Origin: Campylobacteraceae bacterium
GTDB lineage: Bacteria > Campylobacterota > Campylobacteria > Campylobacterales > Sulfurovaceae
Length of the DNA stretch: 5,273 bases
Assembly: GCA_027083075.1 (NCBI GenBank)
Contig: JALWQQ010000019.1
Location: 3,748 to 9,020 of the forward strand
Direction: 5' to 3'
Below are positions 1-5,273 of the stretch, one piece after another. The position numbers and the translations under genes are program-made. The notes beneath the pieces were generated by a model. That model was not told the DNA's origin, ran no database searches, and was given only the letters and a program-made list of their open reading frames with translations. Within the stretch, counting starts at the first letter, position 1, and every line of letters begins with the position of its first letter.

Positions 1-6
1 TAACGG

Positions 7-1665
7 ATGAGTGCAAAATCGTACTTGGAAGAGACGCACACCGCTTTTGGGCACCCCAAAAGCAAAATCTTACAATGGCTGTTAACCATCGACCATAAGC
101 GTATCGGCATTATGTATGCGGTGGTGATGTTTTTCTTCTTCTTTGTCGCCGTGGGTATCGGTATGACAATGAGGGCAGAGCTTTGGGAGCCGGGCAAACA
201 GCTTGTCGACCCCCACACTTTTAACCAGCTCTTTACGCTACACGGGGTGATTATGATCTTTATCTTTATCGTCCCCGGGATTCCTGCTATCTTTGGCAAT
301 ATCATTATGCCGCTAATGATCGGTGCCAAAGATGTCTCTTTTCCGAGACTCAACTGGGCGAACTTTTGGCTCTATGTGATCGGCTGTATCGTCGCTCTCT
401 TCTCTTTGTGGGGCGAGAACGGCTTTGCCGATACCGGATGGACCTTTTATGCACCCTATTCATTGACGACAAGCACGAATGTTATCCCCGTGCTTGTGGC
501 GGCATTCTTGCTTGGAATGTCATCGATCTTGACAGGGCTTAACTTCTTGGTTACGATCCATCGCTTGCGAGCGCCGGGTATGGACTTCTTTAAGATGCCG
601 CTCTTTGTTTGGGGTATCTATGCGACAGGCTGGATCCAGCTTTTGGCGACACCGGTGGTCGGAATTACGCTTATCTTGGCGATGCTTGAGAAGTATTTCG
701 GTATCGGTATCTTCGATCCTGCCAAGGGGGGCGATCCGGTACTCTTCGAGCACCTCTTCTGGATCTATTCACACCCTGCAGTCTATCTGATGATCTTGCC
801 GGCGTTTGGTGTGATGTCGGAGATCATCCCCACCTTCTCACGCAAAGAGATCTTCGGTTATAGAACCGTTGCGCTCTCTTCTGCGGCGATTGCCGGTATC
901 GGTTATCTTGTCTGGGGTCACCACCTCTTTACGTCAGGGATGAGTGACTTGGCAAAAACGATCTTCTCATTCTTAACCTTCTTCGTTGCGGTACCGACGG
1001 GGATTAAGTTTTACGACTGGGTGGCAACGATGTATAAAGCCAAAATCGTCCTTCGTGCACCGATGGTTTGGGCACTCGGTACGATGATTACCTTTGTTAT
1101 CGGCGGTTTGACCGGTGTTACCATTACGATGATCGGCGGCGACATTCACCTGCAAGATACCTACTACTCTGTGGCGCACTTCCACTATGCAATCTTAGGC
1201 GGGGTGGTCTTCTTGATGTTTGCCGGTATGCACTACTGGTTTCCGATCATTACCGGCAAGATGTACAATGAAAAAAATGCGATTCGCGCTTTTGCCTTGA
1301 TCTTTGTCGGTTTTAACTTGCTTTGGTTCCCGATGTTTATTGCAGGATACTACGGCATGCCGCGTCGCTACTTCGACTACCTGCCCGAATTTGCGATCTA
1401 CCATAAGATCGCCTTTGTCGGTGGTGTAATGTTGGTGATCGGTCTTCTTTGGATGTTTTATAACCTGATTCAAGGGTGGCGCAAGGGTGAGCCGAGCGGT
1501 CCGAATCCTTGGAATGCTACCACACTCGAGTGGCATTTGCCGATGGCACCTGCACCGCTTGATAACCACACCAAGGTGCCGTATGTCGACTTTAGGCCGT
1601 ATGAGTATAAGCATGGTGAGCCTGTGGTGAAGTTTGACTATGAGACGATGAGGAGGATAGACTAA
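7..1665 (+). CDS. ctaD: Cytochrome c oxidase subunit I, A2-type haem-copper oxidase
   Basis: Catalytic subunit of an inner-membrane terminal oxidase; it reduces O2 to water and pumps protons. The 552 residues form about 12 membrane helices, as usual for the family. Visible ligands are H79 and H393 for the low-spin haem, H391 for the high-spin haem, and H256, H305 and H306 for CuB, with Y260 as the expected His-Tyr cross-link partner. The K-channel motif VPTGIKF (T331, K334) is present. The D-channel entry is kept as N98 and D109 (GAKDV), with N116 further in, but the usual second Asn of the NN pair is W117. Helix VI reads YSHPAVY (254-260), so the glutamate of HPEVY is replaced by Ala and a Tyr-Ser pair precedes the His; this is the known A2-class signature. 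The C-terminal TLEWHLP motif is typical. The ATG starts 6 nt into the window, so its ribosome binding site and promoter lie outside. The stop codon shares one base with the next start. Confidence 0.97.
   Translation: MSAKSYLEETHTAFGHPKSKILQWLLTIDHKRIGIMYAVVMFFFFFVAVGIGMTMRAELWEPGKQLVDPHTFNQLFTLHGVIMIFIFIVPGIPAIFGNIIMPLMIGAKDVSFPRLNWANFWLYVIGCIVALFSLWGENGFADTGWTFYAPYSLTTSTNVIPVLVAAFLLGMSSILTGLNFLVTIHRLRAPGMDFFKMPLFVWGIYATGWIQLLATPVVGITLILAMLEKYFGIGIFDPAKGGDPVLFEHLFWIYSHPAVYLMILPAFGVMSEIIPTFSRKEIFGYRTVALSSAAIAGIGYLVWGHHLFTSGMSDLAKTIFSFLTFFVAVPTGIKFYDWVATMYKAKIVLRAPMVWALGTMITFVIGGLTGVTITMIGGDIHLQDTYYSVAHFHYAILGGVVFLMFAGMHYWFPIITGKMYNEKNAIRAFALIFVGFNLLWFPMFIAGYYGMPRRYFDYLPEFAIYHKIAFVGGVMLVIGLLWMFYNLIQGWRKGEPSGPNPWNATTLEWHLPMAPAPLDNHTKVPYVDFRPYEYKHGEPVVKFDYETMRRID
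1651..1656 (+). promoter_or_regulatory. Ribosome binding site of the subunit III gene
   Basis: A perfect AGGAGG lies 8 nt before the ATG at 1665, inside the last codons of the subunit I gene. It fixes the subunit III start even though the stop and start overlap as TAATG, and it suggests translational coupling of the two subunits. Confidence 0.85.
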
Positions 1666-2342
1666 TGGCGCACGAGTATGTACCCGAAGTCGCGATCGAT
1701 CGCGAAGGCAATGAGCATCTTGTCCAAGGGTGGCAAGATGACTACTTCGGCGGCAAAATGGGCTTTTGGCTCTTTATGTTCACCGAAGTGATGATGTTTA
1801 GTGCGATGTTTTTGACACTCTCATACTACTATACCTTGCATCCGCAAGACTATACGGAGGCGTCCGCACACCTAAACAGGCTCTTGGGCGGGTTTAACAC
1901 GGTGATCCTGCTGATCTCCGCATGGACAATGGGGCTAGGGCTATTGAAGATGCGCTCCGGCGATGTGAGTGGTGCGAAGAAGTTTATCTTGGCGACGATG
2001 TTTATCGCGGCACTCTTCTTGGTCGTCAAAGGCTTCGAGTGGCATGAAGAGTATGAACACGGCATCTTCCTCGGTCATGGCCACTTGATCGAAGAGGGCT
2101 ATCCGTTGGGTAAAAAGCTCTTTTACGGCATGTACTTTACGATGACCGGTCTGCATGGATTTCACGTACTTATCGGCATCGGTTTGATGATCTGGTTGCT
2201 CAAGCGCATCAACGCCGGCAAGGTAACGCCCGAGCATCATATCTTACACTTTAACATCGCCCTCTATTGGGACTTGGTACACCTTATCTGGGTATTTGTC
2301 TTCCCGTATTTCTATATGATAGGAGCAGCACATGGCCACTAA
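1665..2342 (+). CDS. ctaE: Cytochrome c oxidase subunit III
   Basis: Integral membrane subunit that binds subunit I; in the family it supports proton uptake and stability and holds no redox metal. At 225 residues with five predicted helices (about 32-56, 72-95, 107-122, 150-180, 198-219) it is the short bacterial form lacking the first two helices of the seven-helix type. Family marks are the FTEVMMF segment with conserved E41, KGFEWHEE (122-129), GLHGFHVLIG (162-171) and the last-helix YW motif at 201. That last motif is unusual: YWDLVHLIW has Asp and His in the opposite order from the common YWHFVDVVW. The gene overlaps subunit I by 1 nt and subunit IV by 11 nt, consistent with one operon. 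Identification is firm from motifs and position. Confidence 0.95.
   Translation: MAHEYVPEVAIDREGNEHLVQGWQDDYFGGKMGFWLFMFTEVMMFSAMFLTLSYYYTLHPQDYTEASAHLNRLLGGFNTVILLISAWTMGLGLLKMRSGDVSGAKKFILATMFIAALFLVVKGFEWHEEYEHGIFLGHGHLIEEGYPLGKKLFYGMYFTMTGLHGFHVLIGIGLMIWLLKRINAGKVTPEHHILHFNIALYWDLVHLIWVFVFPYFYMIGAAHGH
2321..2325 (+). promoter_or_regulatory. Ribosome binding site of the subunit IV gene
   Basis: AGGAG lies 6 nt before the ATG at 2332, within the 3' end of the subunit III gene. It supports a start that overlaps the upstream gene by 11 nt. Confidence 0.75.
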
Positions 2343-2676
2343 TGAACAGACGGTAGATACGGCACTATACGAGCGTGAAAAGGGAACCTATCATAAGATA
2401 CTGATAGGGCTTTTGATCTTGACGGCGATCACCTTTGTGCAGCCGCACCTTTTCTTAGCGCATGCGACGTTTGAGGCACAGCTTTTGATCGGCTTTGCGA
2501 AGGCGTGGTTGATCGTCGCTTACTATATGCACCTCAAGTCGGAAAAACCGGTGATCGGTATTATGGTAGCGTTTGCATTGATGTTGGTACTCTTCTTCTT
2601 TGTAACGACCATTATCGATGTGCACCACTTCCAGTTTACCGACGAGAGCTACATCACTAACGGTACGTTAAAGTAG
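2332..2676 (+). CDS. ctaF: Small cytochrome c oxidase subunit IV (prokaryotic COX4-type)
   Basis: Small accessory membrane subunit of the oxidase. The 114 residues give about three helices (roughly 22-40, 46-66, 74-96), matching the usual size of the prokaryotic subunit IV family. The diagnostic stretch is KAWLIVAYYMHLK (57-69), which fits the family pattern of a Lys-Ala at the start of helix two and a Met-His-Leu-Lys at its end. The N-terminal 20 residues are polar and probably cytoplasmic. It lacks any redox ligand set and is not known to be catalytic; in the family it is thought to help assembly or stability. It sits between subunits III and II, 13 nt before the latter, in the same operon. 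The sequence is short and the family diverse, so the name rests on motif plus context. Confidence 0.88.
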   Translation: MATNEQTVDTALYEREKGTYHKILIGLLILTAITFVQPHLFLAHATFEAQLLIGFAKAWLIVAYYMHLKSEKPVIGIMVAFALMLVLFFFVTTIIDVHHFQFTDESYITNGTLK

Positions 2677-2682
2677 AGGAGG
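2677..2682 (+). promoter_or_regulatory. Ribosome binding site of the subunit II gene
   Basis: AGGAGG, continuing as AGGAGGAG, begins right after the TAG stop of the subunit IV gene and lies 7 nt before the ATG at 2690. It is a strong site and fills most of the 13-nt gap. Confidence 0.85.
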
Positions 2683-2689
2683 AGAGAGA

Positions 2690-3886
2690 ATGAAATTACA
2701 AGGTTTCGATACAAATGCCGCACCCTTTGTCGATATACAAGACTTTACGCTTGATTTGCACTGGATCTTGGCGGGTCTGCTTTTTCTCTCCGTTATCGGT
2801 CCAATGCTCTACTTTACTTGGAAGTACCGTGCCGATAAGGTCAAAGACGAAGAGATTAGCGATGTGACGCACAATACCCCGCTTGAGATCGCGTGGACGG
2901 TGATTCCTACGGCGATTTTGATGGTCTTTTTCTACTATGGGTACGAAGGGATGAAGCAAGTACGTTCTATCCCGCCCGAGAGTAAAAGTTTTGTTGTCAA
3001 AGTGATCGGCTCCAAGTGGAAGTGGGAGTACGAGTATCCGCCGAACAAAGCGGGCTTTGTGCACAAGATCGGCGGCGGTTATATCGAGCCGGTTGTCGAT
3101 AAAAACGGCAAGGTGATCAAGGAGGGTTCTCTGGGTGTCTCAGCGCTCTATGTGCCCGAAAATACCAATATTATCTTGAAGATGACCGCACCGCTCAATG
3201 ATGTTATCCACTCCTATTATGTCCCTGCATTTCGTATGAAGGAGGATGTGGTTCCGGGTCGTACGACCAAGCAGTGGTTCAATGCTAAGCGCGGCACCTA
3301 TGATGTAGAGTGCGCCGAATATTGCGGTAAGGCACACTCGTTTATGTACTCTCGTATCGTTGTGCTTCCCAAAGAGGAGTTTGAGAAGTGGTTCGAAAGC
3401 AAGGCGTATACCCCCAAAGGAGAGATCAAAGCGGACGGTGCGTATCTCTTTAAGCAAAAAGGGTGTGTCTTCTGCCACGGTAACGATGGAAAGGGTAAAA
3501 AAGGCTATGGGCAAGATCTTACGGTGCGCATGAGCAAAGCGCAAGTACTACATGTGATCGAGCATGGACAGCATCAGCTGAAGTATCCTCTCGGACCGAT
3601 GCCTGCGGGCACGGCAAAAGGAGCGGATGCCGAAGCGATCGCCGAATGGATCGCAAGCGGTGCCAAAGGTACACCGCCGCAAGCCTTCGCTACGGCGTGT
3701 GCAGGTTGTCACGGTGCCGACGCCAAAGGCAATGGCGGCATGGCACCCAACTTGACAGCATTTGACGAGACGCTTGTCAAGCATGTGATGGAGCACGGCA
3801 AATCGGGCATCATCGGCAACATGCCTTACTTCTTTACAACGGATAAAGAAAATGCGGCTATCGCCAAGTATCTCCAATCGCTATAA
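2690..3886 (+). CDS. ctaC: Cytochrome c oxidase subunit II with CuA and two C-terminal haem c domains
   Basis: Electron-entry subunit. Two membrane helices (about 24-44 and 64-88) anchor a periplasmic cupredoxin domain (about 98-230). I see no lipobox and no clear cleavable signal. The CuA site is complete: H174 in DVIHSYYVP, then C208, E210, C212, H216 and M219 in CAEYCGKAHSFM. The aromatic patch that passes electrons to CuA is present as WKWEYEYP (110-117). After a linker come two short cytochrome c domains. The first (about 248-325) has CVFCH (259-263) with M304 in GPMPAG as the likely sixth ligand. The second (about 330-398) has CAGCH (337-341) with M378 in NMPYF. At 398 residues it is longer than plain CuA subunits (about 250-280) and than single-haem caa3 forms. 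The resemblance of HVIEHG and HVMEHG in the two domains hints at tandem duplication. It would take electrons from a periplasmic carrier or the bc1 complex. Its place after subunits I, III and IV is not the common order. Confidence 0.96.
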   Translation: MKLQGFDTNAAPFVDIQDFTLDLHWILAGLLFLSVIGPMLYFTWKYRADKVKDEEISDVTHNTPLEIAWTVIPTAILMVFFYYGYEGMKQVRSIPPESKSFVVKVIGSKWKWEYEYPPNKAGFVHKIGGGYIEPVVDKNGKVIKEGSLGVSALYVPENTNIILKMTAPLNDVIHSYYVPAFRMKEDVVPGRTTKQWFNAKRGTYDVECAEYCGKAHSFMYSRIVVLPKEEFEKWFESKAYTPKGEIKADGAYLFKQKGCVFCHGNDGKGKKGYGQDLTVRMSKAQVLHVIEHGQHQLKYPLGPMPAGTAKGADAEAIAEWIASGAKGTPPQAFATACAGCHGADAKGNGGMAPNLTAFDETLVKHVMEHGKSGIIGNMPYFFTTDKENAAIAKYLQSL

Positions 3887-4751
3887 TCCGGCACACTTCG
3901 TCGTCTTGACGAAGTTTGTGCTCTCTTTTGCCGTCAGTCTTTCGGCACTTTTTGTCTATATCATCGCAAAGGGTGATTTGGATCTGCGGGGGATCGAAGT
4001 GACCCTTTCGGTCTTGTTGGTGGCGATGGGTGTTTCGGCACTCAATCAGGTGCAGGAGTATCGCAGCGACGCCATGATGGATCGCACCAAGCATCGTCCC
4101 GTCGCTTCGGGTGCGATCTCGCCGGCAAGTGCCATTGTTACGGCAGCCGTGTTGATCCTCTCGGCGTTGTGGCTCATCTACGCACTTATCGGGATGATTG
4201 GTGTCGATCTTTTTCTCTTTGCTTTTTTGTGGTACAACGGCGTCTACACGCCGCTCAAAAAGCGCAGCGCTTTTGCTGTGGTTCCGGGGGCGATCCTCGG
4301 CGTCATACCCCCTGCGGTCGGCTGGCTGGCGGGGGGTGAGCATCTCTTTACACTTGACTTTATCGCTTTGGCACTCTTTTACTTCATCTGGCAGGTACCG
4401 CACTTTTGGCTTCTTGTCATGCTCTACCATCGTGACTACAAAGAGGGCGGTTACCCGACGGCAATGACGCTCTTTGGCAAGATGTCACTGCAAAATGTTA
4501 CCTTTGCATGGTTGATGATGACCATCTATACCGGTGCCTTTTGGGTCTGGATCTATGAGCCCTACAGCAAGGTGATCCTTGCGCTACTGATACTCGTCGG
4601 TATCTGGGGCTTTATCGCCTCTTTGCCGCTTTTGAAAAAAGAGTTTCGCCTCAGTGATGCCAAGCGTGTCTTTTGGCATATCAACCTTGCTTTTTGGAGC
4701 GTCTCGATCCTCATCGCCATCGATGCCTACCTTAGCCACCATGTGGCATAG
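3852..4751 (+). CDS. cyoE: Haem O synthase (protohaem IX farnesyltransferase), divergent UbiA-family member
   Basis: Inner-membrane prenyltransferase expected to add a farnesyl group to haem B, giving haem O for the oxidase encoded upstream. The 299 residues and eight to nine predicted helices suit the family. The first prenyl-diphosphate/Mg motif is N65, E69, D73, D77 followed by RTKHRPVASG; in typical CyoE the E69 position is Asp and R71 is also Asp. The second conserved region reads YTPLKKRS (132-139) then GVIPPAVGW (150-158), where the usual NIVIGG is replaced by FAVVPG. WQVPHFW (180-186) and D195-Y are typical of CyoE rather than of UbiA or MenA. The chosen ATG lies 35 nt inside the subunit II gene with only a weak GGA 8 nt upstream; the next in-frame candidates (TTG 3906, GTG 3918) would cut into LTK and helix one, so 3852 is preferred. 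Coupled translation with subunit II is likely. Haem O synthase is much the best reading given context, though the motif changes leave some doubt. Confidence 0.87.
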   Translation: MRLSPSISNRYNPAHFVVLTKFVLSFAVSLSALFVYIIAKGDLDLRGIEVTLSVLLVAMGVSALNQVQEYRSDAMMDRTKHRPVASGAISPASAIVTAAVLILSALWLIYALIGMIGVDLFLFAFLWYNGVYTPLKKRSAFAVVPGAILGVIPPAVGWLAGGEHLFTLDFIALALFYFIWQVPHFWLLVMLYHRDYKEGGYPTAMTLFGKMSLQNVTFAWLMMTIYTGAFWVWIYEPYSKVILALLILVGIWGFIASLPLLKKEFRLSDAKRVFWHINLAFWSVSILIAIDAYLSHHVA

Positions 4752-4833
4752 AGGCAGATGGTTTTAATGATTTGACTTCCATTTATAAAAAACGCGTATC
4801 ATTCTCTCGACATTTTACGAAAAAGGATGCACG
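4752..4833 (+). promoter_or_regulatory. Intergenic gap with a candidate sigma70-type promoter
   Basis: This AT-rich 82-nt gap is the only real intergenic space in the window. TTGACT (4772-4777) and TATCAT (4797-4802) resemble -35 and -10 boxes, with a 19-nt spacer that is slightly long. They would give the following membrane protein its own promoter. I see no convincing rho-independent terminator for the oxidase operon; the only hairpin nearby (4735-4747) has no adjacent T-run. Read-through from the operon therefore remains possible. Confidence 0.35.
4822..4827 (+). promoter_or_regulatory. Ribosome binding site of the 3'-edge membrane protein gene
   Basis: AAAGGA lies 6 nt before the ATG at 4834. 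It favours that start over the ATG at 4827, which is in another frame and overlaps the site. Confidence 0.65.
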
Positions 4834-5273
4834 ATGTCGGAAAAGATAACGATCGATGCGATTATGCAAGGACTCTCTTCGGGGAATGGTAAGCGCCGAT
4901 TGCTTTACGATCGCGCGAAGGTAGGCGGTACGCCCGCATGGCGTTACTATCTGCTCTTTGCTACGATCTTTGTTGTCGATTTTTTATTGATATTTAAAAC
5001 CCCCTTCCTTGCCACATTTGGTATCGCCACTTCAGTCGTAGCCTTTATCATACTGCTCAACATCAGCATTGTGGCTATCTATCTGCTGGCACGTAAAAAC
5101 AATGCCGCTTTTGTCGAAACGGCAGCTAAGGTGTGGGAAGCGCATATCGGCTCTGTCGATCTCAAGACGCTACTTTCGAACCAATCGATACTCTACAAAG
5201 ATTTTTTCTCTCGCTATGCCGCTTTAGTAAAGGAGGGCAAGCGCAGTGAAGCGTTAGCACAAGGCTTGCGCGA
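4834..5273 (+). CDS. Unrecognised two-helix membrane protein, truncated by the window edge
   Basis: I do not recognise this protein. The reading frame is open for 146 codons plus two bases from an ATG with a good ribosome binding site to the end of the window, so the C-terminus is missing. Residues 1-37 are polar and basic (KRR at 20-22). Two hydrophobic helices follow at about 38-54 and 58-86, separated by a short turn around K55-P57. R87-K88 follow the second helix, so by the positive-inside rule both ends should be cytoplasmic. Residues 90-146 look helical and charged (for example WEAHIGSVDLK, LVKEGKRSEAL). No metal-binding, catalytic or signal-peptide motif is visible. Base and codon use resemble the oxidase genes, so it looks native. 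It is separated from cyoE by 82 nt with a possible promoter, so a role with the oxidase is not implied. That it is coding is fairly sure; its function is unknown. Confidence 0.8.
   Translation, partial: MSEKITIDAIMQGLSSGNGKRRLLYDRAKVGGTPAWRYYLLFATIFVVDFLLIFKTPFLATFGIATSVVAFIILLNISIVAIYLLARKNNAAFVETAAKVWEAHIGSVDLKTLLSNQSILYKDFFSRYAALVKEGKRSEALAQGLR

Noticed and set aside
1..6. TAA at the left edge as the stop of an upstream gene
   Set aside because: Six bases cannot establish an upstream reading frame.
127..144. Run of five Phe codons in subunit I
   Set aside because: It lies in the first membrane helix, where Phe-rich stretches are ordinary; there is no sign of a frameshift.
1195..1614. Long minus-strand open frame opposite subunit I
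   Set aside because: It is the antisense shadow of a highly conserved coding region, with a His/Arg/Lys-rich translation and no recognisable domain.
3964..4010. AAAGGGT / ACCCTTT inverted repeat in cyoE
   Set aside because: Short arms with a long loop inside a coding region; most likely chance.
3858..4430. 190-codon minus-strand open frame opposite cyoE
   Set aside because: Its translation is strongly charged and low in hydrophobic residues, as expected from the reverse of a membrane protein gene, and it has no family motif.
4735..4747. GCCAC-CAT-GTGGC hairpin at the end of cyoE as a terminator
   Set aside because: The stem is only 5 bp with a 3-nt loop, it lies inside the coding region, and no T-run follows directly.

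Overview
The window is almost entirely one tightly packed, plus-strand gene cluster for a haem-copper terminal oxidase of the cytochrome c oxidase family. In order it holds subunit I (ctaD-like), subunit III (ctaE-like), a small subunit IV (ctaF-like), subunit II (ctaC/coxB-like) carrying two extra haem c domains, and a haem O synthase (cyoE/ctaB-like). Adjacent genes overlap or lie within 13 nt of each other, so a single transcript is likely. After an 82-nt gap comes the 5' part of an unrecognised two-helix membrane protein that runs off the right edge.

How the parts fit: periplasmic electrons probably enter through the two haem c domains fused to subunit II, pass to its CuA centre, then to the low-spin haem of subunit I and finally to the haem-CuB site, where O2 is reduced and protons are pumped. 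Subunits III and IV are the usual accessory membrane subunits. The UbiA-family enzyme at the end probably supplies haem O, the precursor of haem A. No haem A synthase, Cox11/CtaG or Sco copper chaperone lies in the window, so whether the enzyme carries haem A or haem O cannot be read from it.

All metal ligands of subunits I and II can be found, so the oxidase looks functional. Subunit I has the Tyr-Ser signature (YSHPAVY) in place of the helix VI glutamate, which places it in the A2 class. Subunit II has the complete CuA motif and two CXXCH motifs, so the enzyme would be a 'ccaa3'- or 'cco'-type oxidase.

Organism: a Gram-negative bacterium with moderate GC (roughly half, by eye). Dihaem subunit II, A2-type subunit I and the I-III-IV-II-cyoE order suggest a chemolithotrophic or microaerophilic proteobacterium in the wide sense. 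Campylobacterota of the Sulfurovum/Nitratifractor type are my best guess, from general impression only; deltaproteobacterial groups or Aquificota are not excluded.

I see no mobile element, CRISPR array, RNA gene or clear terminator. I do not see an undescribed system here. The points of interest are variations on a known enzyme, plus one unidentified membrane protein at the edge.
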